This document shows, one piece after another, positions 28,775-37,225 of a stretch of DNA of 64,000 bases. The translations under genes were made by a program, and so were the position numbers. Positions within the stretch are counted from its first letter, which is position 1, and the number at the start of each line of letters is the position of its first letter. Below the pieces are notes generated by a model. The model saw only the letters and a program-made list of their open reading frames with translations, made no database searches and was not told where the DNA came from. The stretch is taken from NCBI RefSeq assembly GCF_017309955.1, contig NZ_CP021247.1:1699001-1763000 (forward strand), read 5' to 3'. The stretch is from Novosphingobium sp. KA1. Its GTDB lineage: Bacteria; Pseudomonadota; Alphaproteobacteria; Sphingomonadales; Sphingomonadaceae.

Positions 28775-28817
28775 ACGGGGCGGGGAGGGCAGGGCTCTTC
28801 CCGCCCCGTTTGCGTTT
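28775..28817 (+). terminator. Rho-independent terminator of the acc operon
   Basis: ACGGGGCGGG (28775-28784) pairs exactly with CCCGCCCCGT (28800-28809), followed by TTGCGTTT. It lies 40 bases after accA and isolates the operon from the sugar cluster. Confidence 0.75.
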
Positions 28818-28931
28818 GGGCACCGTAATTTTGCGTGTCCGATTATATAAAAACATTTGGCTTTTTGTCCCGGTACGTGTTTGGTGTCCGAGAAAGCCCG
28901 AAATCGGGCCGCGACATGGAAAGGGACGAGG

Positions 28932-31900
28932 ATGAGCAACGGGGCGAATGTGCGCGCGCGCACGGCATGGATGGGGGCTTGCGCTCTCGCGGTCATCGCC
29001 GCTTCGCAGGCGGCAACCGCGCAAGTGGCCGGGCCTTTCGACCTTGCCGTGATCCCCGCCAGCCCCGTCTGGTCGCGCGACGTCACCGTTCCGGCGGGCG
29101 ACTGGACACTGTCCTTCTGGGCCTCGCTCGACGGCGCTGACGGCGGCACGCTGGCAGCGCTTGCTAGCAAGGACAGCGATACGGCACTCGTTTCGGTCGC
29201 GGTGACCGGCGGCAAGCCGGTGCTCGCCGCCAATGGCCAGACTGCCAGCGGCACCGCCCTGCGCGGCGGCCAGTGGCACCATTTCGCGCTGGTCAGCAGT
29301 GCCAAGGGCCTGACGCTTTCGGTCGACGGCAAGGCTGCCGCCACGCTCGCGCGGCCGCTACCCGCGCAGCCTGCCCGCCTGCTGGTCGGTTCCGCGCCGG
29401 CCCCCGCTGCCCGTCTCGCCGGCCTGCGTCTCGATGCCGGCATTATCAAGGCCACCGGCGCGCAGCCCGATGCCGCGCTGATCCAGTTCGCCGAAACCAG
29501 CCCGCGCTGGCCCTTGCAGGTGCGCCAGATGCAGGGTCAGGTCACCCCGCAGCCCGCATCGACGCTGCCGCACGGGGCCGCGCCGGACAAGCCGGTTGCC
29601 AAGCCGGTGCCGCAAGTCACGCCGCTCGCTGAAGCGGGTGCCGGCAAGTGGACGCTGCAGAAGTGGATGCTCGCCGCCGCGCCGGACGTGAACGGCAATG
29701 CCGCCGCGATCTCGCGCCCCGGCTTCGGCGACACCAGGTGGTATGCCGCCACCGTTCCCGGCACCGTGCTGACCACGCTGGTCGATCGCGGCGTCTATCC
29801 GGACCCCGCGCATGGCCTCAACAACCTCGTCATCCCCGAGAAGCTGGCGCATCAGGACTACTGGTACCGCACCGAGTTCGACCTGCCCGCAGGCGCCTCT
29901 GGCCGCCACCTCGAACTGCTGCTGAACGGCGTCAACTTCGCATCGCAAGTCTGGGTCAACGGCACCGAAGTCGGCACCACCAAGGGCGCCTTCGTGCGCG
30001 GCAAGTTCGATGTTTCGCCGCTGCTGAAGCCGGGCCGCAATGCGATTGCCGTTCGCGTCTCGCCGCCGCCGCGCCCCGGCGTCGCCCATGAGGAATCGCT
30101 GACCGCTGGCGTGGGCGAGAACGGCGGCATGATGATGCTCGACGGGCCGACCTTCGGCGCCTCGGAAGGCTGGGACTGGATCCCGACCATTCGTGACCGC
30201 CAGACCGGGCTCTGGCAGGACGTGCAACTCATCGCCAGCGGCGATGCGAAGATCGGCGATCCGCAAGTCGTCACCACGCTGCCACGCGCGGACAACAGCG
30301 TGGCCGATATCGAGATCACGGTGCCGGTCACCAACTTGTCCGACCGCGCCGTCACCACCACCGTGCGCGCCGCGTTCGACGATGTCGCGGTGGAGCGCCA
30401 GGTGACCGTGCCCGCCCGCCAGTCGGTGGCCGTGCGCTTCTCGCCGGAGACCGACGGCGCGCTTGCGGTGAACAACCCGAAGCTGTGGTGGCCCAACGGC
30501 TACGGCGCCCCGGCGCTGCACATGCTGCACCTGACCACCGCTGTCGACGGCCAGCCGTCCGACAGCAAGGACGTGCGCTTCGGCATGCGTCAGGTGACTT
30601 ATGAAATGTCGCTGGTGGACGGCGAGGGCAAGCTCGACCGCGTTGCCATCGATTTCGAGAAGGCCCGCAAGCTCGGCCAGCATATCGTCGACGAGCGCCA
30701 CGATGCGATCCGGCAGGTGCCGGGCGGCTGGGCTTACTCCTTCGCGGCCGGAGCGGAAAAGTCGCCCGCCGTCACCCCGATCGCCGGGGATGAGGGGCTT
30801 TCGCCCTTCCTCGTGCTGCGCGTCAACGGTGTGCGCATCGCTGCGCGCGGCGGTTCGGTGGGCATGGACGACTTCATGAAGCGCGTCGATCGCGCGCATC
30901 TGGAGCCCTACTTCAAGCTGCACCAGGACGCCCACGTCAACATTATCCGCAACTGGGTAGGCCAGAACACGCAAGGCTCCTTCTTCGATCTGGCTGACGA
31001 ATATGGCCTGATGGTCATGAGCGATTTCTGGGAATCGACGCAGGACTACAACATCGAGGCGCAGGATCCTGTGCTGTTCATGGACAACGCGAAGGACGTG
31101 GTTGCGCGCTTCCGCAACCATCCCTCCATCGTCCTGTGGTTCGGCCGCAACGAAGGCGTGCCGCAGCCGATCCTCAACGAAGGCCTCGACGACATGCTCC
31201 GCAAGGAGGACGGCACGCGGCTCTACATGGCCTCTTCCAACCGCATCAACCTGCACGATTCCGGGCCCTACAACTGGCGTGAGCCGGAGAAGTACTTCAC
31301 CGAATATTCGAAGGGCTTCGCGGTCGAGGTCGGCACCCCCTCGTTCCCGACGCTGGAATCGTGGGAGCGCGCGATCCCGGCCAGCGAGCGCTGGCCGATC
31401 AGCGACACCTGGGCCTATCACGACTGGCACCAGACCGGGAACGGCGCGGTGAAGAGCTTCACCGATGCCATGGACCGCGAATTCGGCAAGCCCACCAGCC
31501 TGCCCGATTTCGAACGCAAGGCGCAGATGCTGGAATACGAAAGCTACCGCGCGATCTTCGAAGGCATGAACGCGGGGCTCTGGACCACCAATTCCGGCCG
31601 CATGCTGTGGATGACGCAGCCGGCATGGCCGAGCTCGGCCTGGCAGGTGTTCTCGTCCGACTACGACACCCACGGCGCGTTCTACGGCATGAAGAAAGCG
31701 TCGGAGCCGGTGCACGTGCAGATGAACCTGCCCGATCACAAGGTGATCCTCGTCAACAACCGCATGGCCGCGCTGCCCGGCGTGACGGTGCGGGCGACGG
31801 TGCAGGCGCTGGACGGGCGCACGCTCGCCACGCGCGACGTGAAGGTGGACGCTGTGGCCGGCAAGGTTGCCGATGCCTTCACGCTGGACCTGGCGCCGCT

Positions 31901-32318
31901 GATGGCTTCGGGGCCGGTGCTGGTGCGTCTGGAAGCGCTGGATAGCGCGGGCGCGCGGATTTCGGACAACTTCTACTGGCAGGCCGCCAGCGACGAGGCA
32001 CTGCAGGCGCTCAGCACGATGGCTCAGGTGCCGCTGACGGGCGCGGCCAAGGTTGGCACCGATGGCAGCGATACGAAGATCGTCGTCACCCTCACCAACC
32101 CCGGCAAGACCGCCGCGATCCAGACCAAGCTCACGCTGTTCGATGCCAAGGGCAAGCAAGTGCTTCCCAGCTACTTCTCGGACAACTATGTCTCTCTGCT
32201 GCCGGGGGAAACCCGCGAGGTGACGGTGACGGCGCCGAGCGCGCTTGCGGGTGGTTCACCCTCGGTCAAGCTGCGCGGCTGGAACGTCGCGGCCCAGACC
32301 ATTGCCGTGGGGAACTGA
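28932..32318 (+). CDS. Glycoside hydrolase family 2 (beta-mannosidase/exo-glucosaminidase type)
   Basis: 1128 aa, exported: signal peptide with a hydrophobic core (MGACALAVIAASQAATAQ). Residues about 35-185 look like a LamG/concanavalin fold carbohydrate-binding domain. Then come the GH2 jelly-roll domain (YWYRTEFDLPAG, FASQVWVNGTEVG), the signature GWDWIPTIRDRQTGLWQDV, and the catalytic barrel with the acid/base Glu in VLWFGRNEG and nucleophile Glu in FAVEVGTPS. This type covers beta-mannosidases, endo-beta-mannosidases and exo-beta-glucosaminidases. First gene of the sugar cluster; the SGNH gene follows 2 bases later. Confidence 0.88.
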   Translation: MSNGANVRARTAWMGACALAVIAASQAATAQVAGPFDLAVIPASPVWSRDVTVPAGDWTLSFWASLDGADGGTLAALASKDSDTALVSVAVTGGKPVLAANGQTASGTALRGGQWHHFALVSSAKGLTLSVDGKAAATLARPLPAQPARLLVGSAPAPAARLAGLRLDAGIIKATGAQPDAALIQFAETSPRWPLQVRQMQGQVTPQPASTLPHGAAPDKPVAKPVPQVTPLAEAGAGKWTLQKWMLAAAPDVNGNAAAISRPGFGDTRWYAATVPGTVLTTLVDRGVYPDPAHGLNNLVIPEKLAHQDYWYRTEFDLPAGASGRHLELLLNGVNFASQVWVNGTEVGTTKGAFVRGKFDVSPLLKPGRNAIAVRVSPPPRPGVAHEESLTAGVGENGGMMMLDGPTFGASEGWDWIPTIRDRQTGLWQDVQLIASGDAKIGDPQVVTTLPRADNSVADIEITVPVTNLSDRAVTTTVRAAFDDVAVERQVTVPARQSVAVRFSPETDGALAVNNPKLWWPNGYGAPALHMLHLTTAVDGQPSDSKDVRFGMRQVTYEMSLVDGEGKLDRVAIDFEKARKLGQHIVDERHDAIRQVPGGWAYSFAAGAEKSPAVTPIAGDEGLSPFLVLRVNGVRIAARGGSVGMDDFMKRVDRAHLEPYFKLHQDAHVNIIRNWVGQNTQGSFFDLADEYGLMVMSDFWESTQDYNIEAQDPVLFMDNAKDVVARFRNHPSIVLWFGRNEGVPQPILNEGLDDMLRKEDGTRLYMASSNRINLHDSGPYNWREPEKYFTEYSKGFAVEVGTPSFPTLESWERAIPASERWPISDTWAYHDWHQTGNGAVKSFTDAMDREFGKPTSLPDFERKAQMLEYESYRAIFEGMNAGLWTTNSGRMLWMTQPAWPSSAWQVFSSDYDTHGAFYGMKKASEPVHVQMNLPDHKVILVNNRMAALPGVTVRATVQALDGRTLATRDVKVDAVAGKVADAFTLDLAPLMASGPVLVRLEALDSAGARISDNFYWQAASDEALQALSTMAQVPLTGAAKVGTDGSDTKIVVTLTNPGKTAAIQTKLTLFDAKGKQVLPSYFSDNYVSLLPGETREVTVTAPSALAGGSPSVKLRGWNVAAQTIAVGN

Positions 32319-32320
32319 TC

Positions 32321-33115
32321 GTGAAGCCTATTCTTGCCTGCCTTGCCCTGACTAGCACTGCCCTGACTGCCACCGTTCTGCCCGCCTCGGCGATGGCGCA
32401 GGCCGCACCGACCGCTCCTGCCGCACCCAATGCCGGGGCGCAGGCGGCGGAGGACCGGCTCCACAACGACTGGGCCTGGACCGCGCGCTATCGCGACGCC
32501 AATGCGGTGGACGCCGCCAAGGCGCCGCGCCCGCGCGTGGTGTTGATGGGCGATTCGATCACCCAGGGCTGGTACGATCTCGACCGTGCCTTCTTCACGC
32601 CGGGGCGGATCGGGCGCGGCATCGGCGGGCAGACCACCTCGCAGATGCTGCTGCGCTTCCGGCAGGACGTGATCGACCTCAAGCCCGATGTCGTCCAGAT
32701 CATGGCCGGCACCAACGACATTGCCAGCAATACCGGCCCGATCAGCGACGAGGCGATTGAGGGCAATTATCGCTCGATGGTGGAACTGGCGCAGGCGCAC
32801 GGCATCCGCGTGATCCTGGCCTCTATCCCGCCCGCGGACCAGTTCCCCTGGCGTCCCGGGCTGGAGACGGGCATGCACATCGTCAAGCTCAACACCTGGC
32901 TGAAGAGCTATGCCGCCAGGACCGGCTCGGTCTACGCCGATTACTGGACGGCGATGAAGGGCTCCGGCCTCGGCGCGCGGGACGGGCTGACCTCGGACCA
33001 CGTGCATCCCACGGCGGCGGGCTACGCGGTGATGGACAAGGTGGCGGAAGCGGCGATCAAGGCCGCGCTCGCCAAGCCCGCGCCGCGTCCTCTGGCGGCA
33101 GCCAGCGTGCCATGA
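32321..33115 (+). CDS. Secreted SGNH/GDSL esterase
   Basis: 264 aa, GTG start, signal peptide to about residue 28. All four SGNH blocks are present: MGDSIT with nucleophile S79, GIGGQTT, MAGTNDI and DHVHPT with the Asp-His pair. Homologues in polysaccharide loci remove acetyl groups from glycans. Two bases downstream of the GH2 gene and overlapping the next gene by 4 bases. Confidence 0.9.
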   Translation: MKPILACLALTSTALTATVLPASAMAQAAPTAPAAPNAGAQAAEDRLHNDWAWTARYRDANAVDAAKAPRPRVVLMGDSITQGWYDLDRAFFTPGRIGRGIGGQTTSQMLLRFRQDVIDLKPDVVQIMAGTNDIASNTGPISDEAIEGNYRSMVELAQAHGIRVILASIPPADQFPWRPGLETGMHIVKLNTWLKSYAARTGSVYADYWTAMKGSGLGARDGLTSDHVHPTAAGYAVMDKVAEAAIKAALAKPAPRPLAAASVP

Positions 33116-34566
33116 GCCTGGCGCTCGCCGCGCTGGCGCTGGCCTCCGCTTCGGCCGCCGCGCCCGTCGTCCAGACCGAGGCGGGCGCCGTCGAAGGCGA
33201 GAGCGGCGCGGACGGGCGCGCAATGTTTCGCGGCATTCCCTTCGCCGCGCCGCCGCTGGGGGACTTGCGCTTCCGCGCGCCGCAACAGGTAAAGCATTGG
33301 CAGGGCACACGGCAGGCGGTGAAGTCCGCGCCCGCCTGCCTGCAGGTCGATTACGGCTGGAACAGCGAGGCGGCGGCGAACCAGTCGGAAGACTGCCTCT
33401 ACCTCGACGTCGCGACGCCGACGCTCCATCCCGCCAAGCCCTTGCCGGTCATGGTGTGGATCCACGGCGGCGGCAACCGCGCAGGCGGCGGGCCCGGCCC
33501 GGCCGCCTCGCCGATCGTGGCGCGCGGGGTGGTGCTGGTCAGCGTGCAGTACCGGCTTTCCGCGCTGGGCTTTATGTCGCATCCGGCGCTGGGCGAGCAG
33601 TCCGGCAATTACGGGCTGATGGACCAGCAGGCGGGCCTGCGCTGGGTGCAGGCCAATATCGCCCGCTTCGGCGGCGATCCGGCCAATGTGACGATCTTCG
33701 GCGAATCCGCAGGAGCGCAGGACGTTGGCCTGCAGATGCTCTCGCCCGGCGCCAAGGGCCTGTTCCATAAGGCGATCGAGGAGAGCGGTACGGCCGGGTT
33801 CGGCCTGCCGCCGCGCTCGCTGGCAGAGAACGAGGCGCTGGGCGACATGATTGCCAAGGCCGCGGGCGCTCCTGCTCATGCCACCGCGGCGCAGCTGCGC
33901 GCTCTGCCTGCCAAGGCACTGATCGAGGCCGCCGAGCATGCCGATGTGCCGAACCTCGACGATGACAGCTTTATCTGGCTGCAGGCGGTGGTCGACGGCA
34001 AGGTGCTCACCGAGACCCCCGAGGCTTCGCTGGCGAAGGGTGTGGGCCGCGCCATTCCGCTGATTCTCGGCATCAACCGTCTCGAACTCGGCCTCTACGG
34101 CACGCCCGAACGGGCCATCGCGCAGGGTTTTGGCGATAACGCAGCCGCCGCCATGCACGCTTACGGTCTCACCCCCGGCAGCGCGCCCGCGGCCGATCTG
34201 CCGCTGCGGCTGGCGAACGACCTGACGTTCCGCTGCCCTTCGCTCCATGTCGCCGCCCGGCATGCGCGCAGCGGCGGGACGGCCTGGCACTACCAGTTCG
34301 ACATCGACGGGCCGGACGGTAAGCCGGTGACGCATGGCTCGGAAATCCGCTTCGTGCTCGCCGGGGACGGCGCGGCTGCCGATGCCCTGGCCCCGCTCGC
34401 CGCCTACTGGGTGAACTTTGCCCGCACCGGCAATCCGAACGGGAAGGGCCTGCCGCAGTGGCCGCGTTTCGGCGCCGGGGCTGCAAGCCTTGAATTCACC
34501 GCCACGGGGCCGCGAGAGGTCGAGGGGCTGTCGGCGCAGACTTGCGCGCTGCGCTCGGCTCCCTGA
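33112..34566 (+). CDS. Carboxylesterase type B
   Basis: 484 aa alpha/beta hydrolase with signal peptide. Oxyanion segment VWIHGGGNRAGG, nucleophile S199 in FGESAGAQ, the EDCLYLDVATP signature, Glu in ILGINRLEL and His in GKPVTHGSE as candidates for the rest of the triad. ATGA overlap with the SGNH gene indicates coupling, so two esterases are made together; deacylation of a decorated glycan is the simplest reading. Confidence 0.9.
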   Translation: MSLALAALALASASAAAPVVQTEAGAVEGESGADGRAMFRGIPFAAPPLGDLRFRAPQQVKHWQGTRQAVKSAPACLQVDYGWNSEAAANQSEDCLYLDVATPTLHPAKPLPVMVWIHGGGNRAGGGPGPAASPIVARGVVLVSVQYRLSALGFMSHPALGEQSGNYGLMDQQAGLRWVQANIARFGGDPANVTIFGESAGAQDVGLQMLSPGAKGLFHKAIEESGTAGFGLPPRSLAENEALGDMIAKAAGAPAHATAAQLRALPAKALIEAAEHADVPNLDDDSFIWLQAVVDGKVLTETPEASLAKGVGRAIPLILGINRLELGLYGTPERAIAQGFGDNAAAAMHAYGLTPGSAPAADLPLRLANDLTFRCPSLHVAARHARSGGTAWHYQFDIDGPDGKPVTHGSEIRFVLAGDGAAADALAPLAAYWVNFARTGNPNGKGLPQWPRFGAGAASLEFTATGPREVEGLSAQTCALRSAP

Positions 34567-34598
34567 ATGGATGTCCGGGCCGGTGGCCCGGACATCGA

Positions 34599-35507
34599 TC
34601 AGGCCTCGCCGACATCCCAGAGCAGCGCGGCGCCGCGCACGCCCGAACTGTCGCCCCAGCGTGCCTGCACAACGCTGCCGGTCCAGGCGCCCGAGAACGT
34701 GCGCAGGCGGATCGCTTCGGCAAGTCCCTCGTAGATCGGCGCGACGTTCGACATGCCGCCGCCCAGCACGATGGCATCGGGATCGAGCAGGTTGGCGACC
34801 ACCGAGAGCCCGCGCGCCAGCCGGTCGCGGTAGCGCTCCAGCGCCACCATCGCCTCGGGATCGCCGTTGACGGCGGCCTCGACGATGGCGGGGGGATCAA
34901 GCTCGCGCCCGGTCGCGGCGGCAAAGGCGCGGCGGAAGCCGGTGCCCGAGACCCACGATTCGAAACAGCCGCTGAGCCCGCACCAGCACTTCGGCGCGGG
35001 CAGTTCGTCGGCGCCGGGATCGGGTAGCGGCATGTGGCCGAGTTCGCCGCCGAGGCCGTGGGCGCCGTCCACCAGCGTACGGCCGATCACCACGCCGCCG
35101 CCGCATCCGGTGCCGACGATCAGGCCAAACACCGAATGGTGGCCCGCCGCCGCCCCGTCGATCGCTTCGGAAAGCGCAAAGCAGTTGGCATCGTTGGCAA
35201 GCCGCACTTCGCGTGCCAGCGCCGTCTCGAGATCGCGCAGGAACGGGCGGCCATTGAGATAGACCGAGTTGGCGTTGCGCATCAGTCCGGTGGCCCGCAC
35301 CAGCGAGCCGGGGGTGCCGATGCCGATCCGGGCGCTGCGGCCCAGCCGGGTTTCGACCGCACCGACGAGTTCGCGCAAGGTCGCGAGCGCGGTATCGTAG
35401 TCGCGCGGGGTGTCGGTGCGCTGGCGGTGCAGCACATCGCCCCCTTCGTCGAGCACGGCCGCCTCGATCTTGGTGCCGCCGAAATCGATGCCGATGCGCA
35501 GCGTCAC
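34599..35507 (-). CDS. ROK-family sugar kinase (fructokinase/mannokinase type)
   Basis: 302 aa. N-terminal phosphate loop IGIDFGGTKIEAAVL, the substrate-binding NDANCFALSEA with catalytic Asp, VGTGCGGG, GGELGH and the zinc site CWCGLSGCFE complete the ROK signature. It phosphorylates a free hexose using ATP. Encoded 162 bases downstream of the ROK regulator on the same strand; convergent with the esterase gene. Which hexose is not visible, but mannose, fructose or glucose fit. Confidence 0.92.
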   Translation of the reverse strand: MTLRIGIDFGGTKIEAAVLDEGGDVLHRQRTDTPRDYDTALATLRELVGAVETRLGRSARIGIGTPGSLVRATGLMRNANSVYLNGRPFLRDLETALAREVRLANDANCFALSEAIDGAAAGHHSVFGLIVGTGCGGGVVIGRTLVDGAHGLGGELGHMPLPDPGADELPAPKCWCGLSGCFESWVSGTGFRRAFAAATGRELDPPAIVEAAVNGDPEAMVALERYRDRLARGLSVVANLLDPDAIVLGGGMSNVAPIYEGLAEAIRLRTFSGAWTGSVVQARWGDSSGVRGAALLWDVGEA

Positions 35508-35669
35508 AGTGCCGCCCAGCGGTTCAGCGCAGAGCGCTTCAGAGGTTGCGCCAAGCGCTTCATAGGTCTCTCCCGTCGCGGTCGCGCGGCCTTGTGCCCG
35601 GCGCGTTCCGCCCGAATTTCACGATCGACCTATCATGGCAGCAAGATTGATTAAGACAAATTCTTTTTT

Positions 35670-37010
35670 TTAGACAGCGGGAGCGCGGCCCGCCTGCATC
35701 AGGATCGCGTCCGAAGGTAGCAGTTGATCGAGGAAGGGCAGGATTGCGGCGCCGATCGCGGGGGCATCGCTGGCCATTTGCGCGGGCTGGACGGGAACCC
35801 GCACCGGCATCGGCACTTGCGCCAGCGCGGCCTCGATCCGGGCGGAAAGCCGCTCGATCAGCGGCACCGGCAGGCGCCCGCCGATGAGGATGGCATCGGG
35901 ATCGAGCAGGCAGGTGACCGCCACCAGCGGGGCGGTCAGGGCGCGGGTGGCATCGGCGATCCACTGGTCGACAGTGGTCGCCATGACCGGGTCGAGCGCC
36001 AGCAGGTCGTCGAGCCTTTCCAGGCTGCGTCCGGCCTGCTCCAGCCGCTCCTCGATGGCGGACAGCGATACCGTGTCCTGTACCAGGGCCCCCGGGAAGG
36101 GGCCTGCCGGGTCGGGCAAGAGGCCGATTTCGCCGCTGCGCAGCCTTGCGCCGCGGTAGTAGCTGCCGTCGATCACCGGGCCGCCGCCAAGCCCGGCGGT
36201 GATCAGTACGTAGAAGAAGCTGGCGCGGTCCTGCCCGCCAACGCCTTGCGCCTCGCCGAGCGCGGCCGCTGCCGCGTCGTTGTCGACATGGACCGGCCAG
36301 GGCAGCACGTCCTTGAGCAGCTGCGCGAAATCGACCGCGCTCCAGCGCTCGTAACCGGCGGGCTTGTGCGGCAGGGCGATGCCGCCGAGATCGTCGGGCC
36401 GGGCAACGCCGACGCCGAGCACGCGGCCGGGGTCGACCCCGCCGGCGGCCAGCAATCCGCCGAGTTCCTCGGCAATGATGGCGACCACGTCCTCGGGCAG
36501 CGCAAAGCGCACCTCACGGGTGACGCGGCTGCGCACGTCACCGGCCAGATCGAGGGTGACGAGGGTGATGTGGTCGCGGTCGACATTGAGGCCGATCGCG
36601 AAGGCGCCTTCGGGATGGATCGCCAGCCGCAGCGCGGGCTGGCCGCGGCCGCCGTGCTTGCGGCCCAATTGCGCGACGAGGCCCATGTCCTCGAGCCGGG
36701 TGGTGATGTTGGCGATGGTCGGCGGGGTCAGCCCGGTCTGCTGGGCCAGCGCGATGCGGGTGGTCTCGCCGGAGAGGCGGATCGCCTGAAGCACGATCCG
36801 CTGGTTGTAATCGCTCGCCCGCGCCAGATTCGTTCCCGACAGCGAGACCGCCAGCCGCATGCCGGCCGGCAGTTTGCCTGCGGCGGGATTTCCGTTTTGT
36901 GGCAACGATGTCACGGTCGCGGCGTCGGCCATCTCATCCGGGAGGGAGCCCTCGCCGCGCGGTTTTCCGCCGGGCTCGGGCATCTTGCGGGTGCGATCCT
37001 CTCTTTTCAT
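35670..37010 (-). CDS. ROK-family transcriptional regulator (NagC/XylR type)
   Basis: 446 aa. Residues about 60-115 form a winged HTH (YNQRIVLQAIRLSGETTRIALAQQTGLT), followed by a ROK sensor domain with IGLNVDRDH, HVDNDAAAAALGE and ITAGLGGGPVIDG. The kinase zinc site and phosphate loop are degenerate, as in repressors. It is divergent from the TonB-dependent receptor gene and upstream of the kinase, so it probably represses both until a sugar binds. A long, poorly conserved N-terminus precedes the HTH. Confidence 0.9.
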   Translation of the reverse strand: MKREDRTRKMPEPGGKPRGEGSLPDEMADAATVTSLPQNGNPAAGKLPAGMRLAVSLSGTNLARASDYNQRIVLQAIRLSGETTRIALAQQTGLTPPTIANITTRLEDMGLVAQLGRKHGGRGQPALRLAIHPEGAFAIGLNVDRDHITLVTLDLAGDVRSRVTREVRFALPEDVVAIIAEELGGLLAAGGVDPGRVLGVGVARPDDLGGIALPHKPAGYERWSAVDFAQLLKDVLPWPVHVDNDAAAAALGEAQGVGGQDRASFFYVLITAGLGGGPVIDGSYYRGARLRSGEIGLLPDPAGPFPGALVQDTVSLSAIEERLEQAGRSLERLDDLLALDPVMATTVDQWIADATRALTAPLVAVTCLLDPDAILIGGRLPVPLIERLSARIEAALAQVPMPVRVPVQPAQMASDAPAIGAAILPFLDQLLPSDAILMQAGRAPAV

Positions 37011-37225
37011 GGCTCCTGACTACATCCACTCCGCTGCGCAAACTAACAAAAAAGAAAAAATTTAAGTTGACGGACATGGGGCTTTGGGCGGATGTCTAGG
37101 GCAACACGAGGCAGCAGAACCCTCGTGGCGGGAGAGAGCAGTCGCACGGCAAGAAGCCGGTACCCCTCTCCGCATGCACAAATGAGGCGCCACGCGACAC
37201 GCGGGCGAGGAGAGGAGTTGAGGGA
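37011..37225. promoter_or_regulatory. Divergent control region, ROK regulator / TonB receptor
   Basis: The 215 bases between the two starts contain an A-rich block at 37045-37070 (AAAAGAAAAAATTTAAGTT) unlike the G+C-rich surroundings. A related A-rich block, AAAAGAATTTGTCTTAA on the minus strand at about 35651-35667, precedes the sugar kinase gene. These may be operators for the ROK repressor or plain promoter UP regions. Confidence 0.4.

Noticed and set aside
28368..32159. Very long minus-strand open frames opposite the GH2 and neighbouring genes
   Set aside because: They are anti-sense frames caused by third-position G/C in real genes; compositions are His/Arg/Ala-rich with no family motifs.
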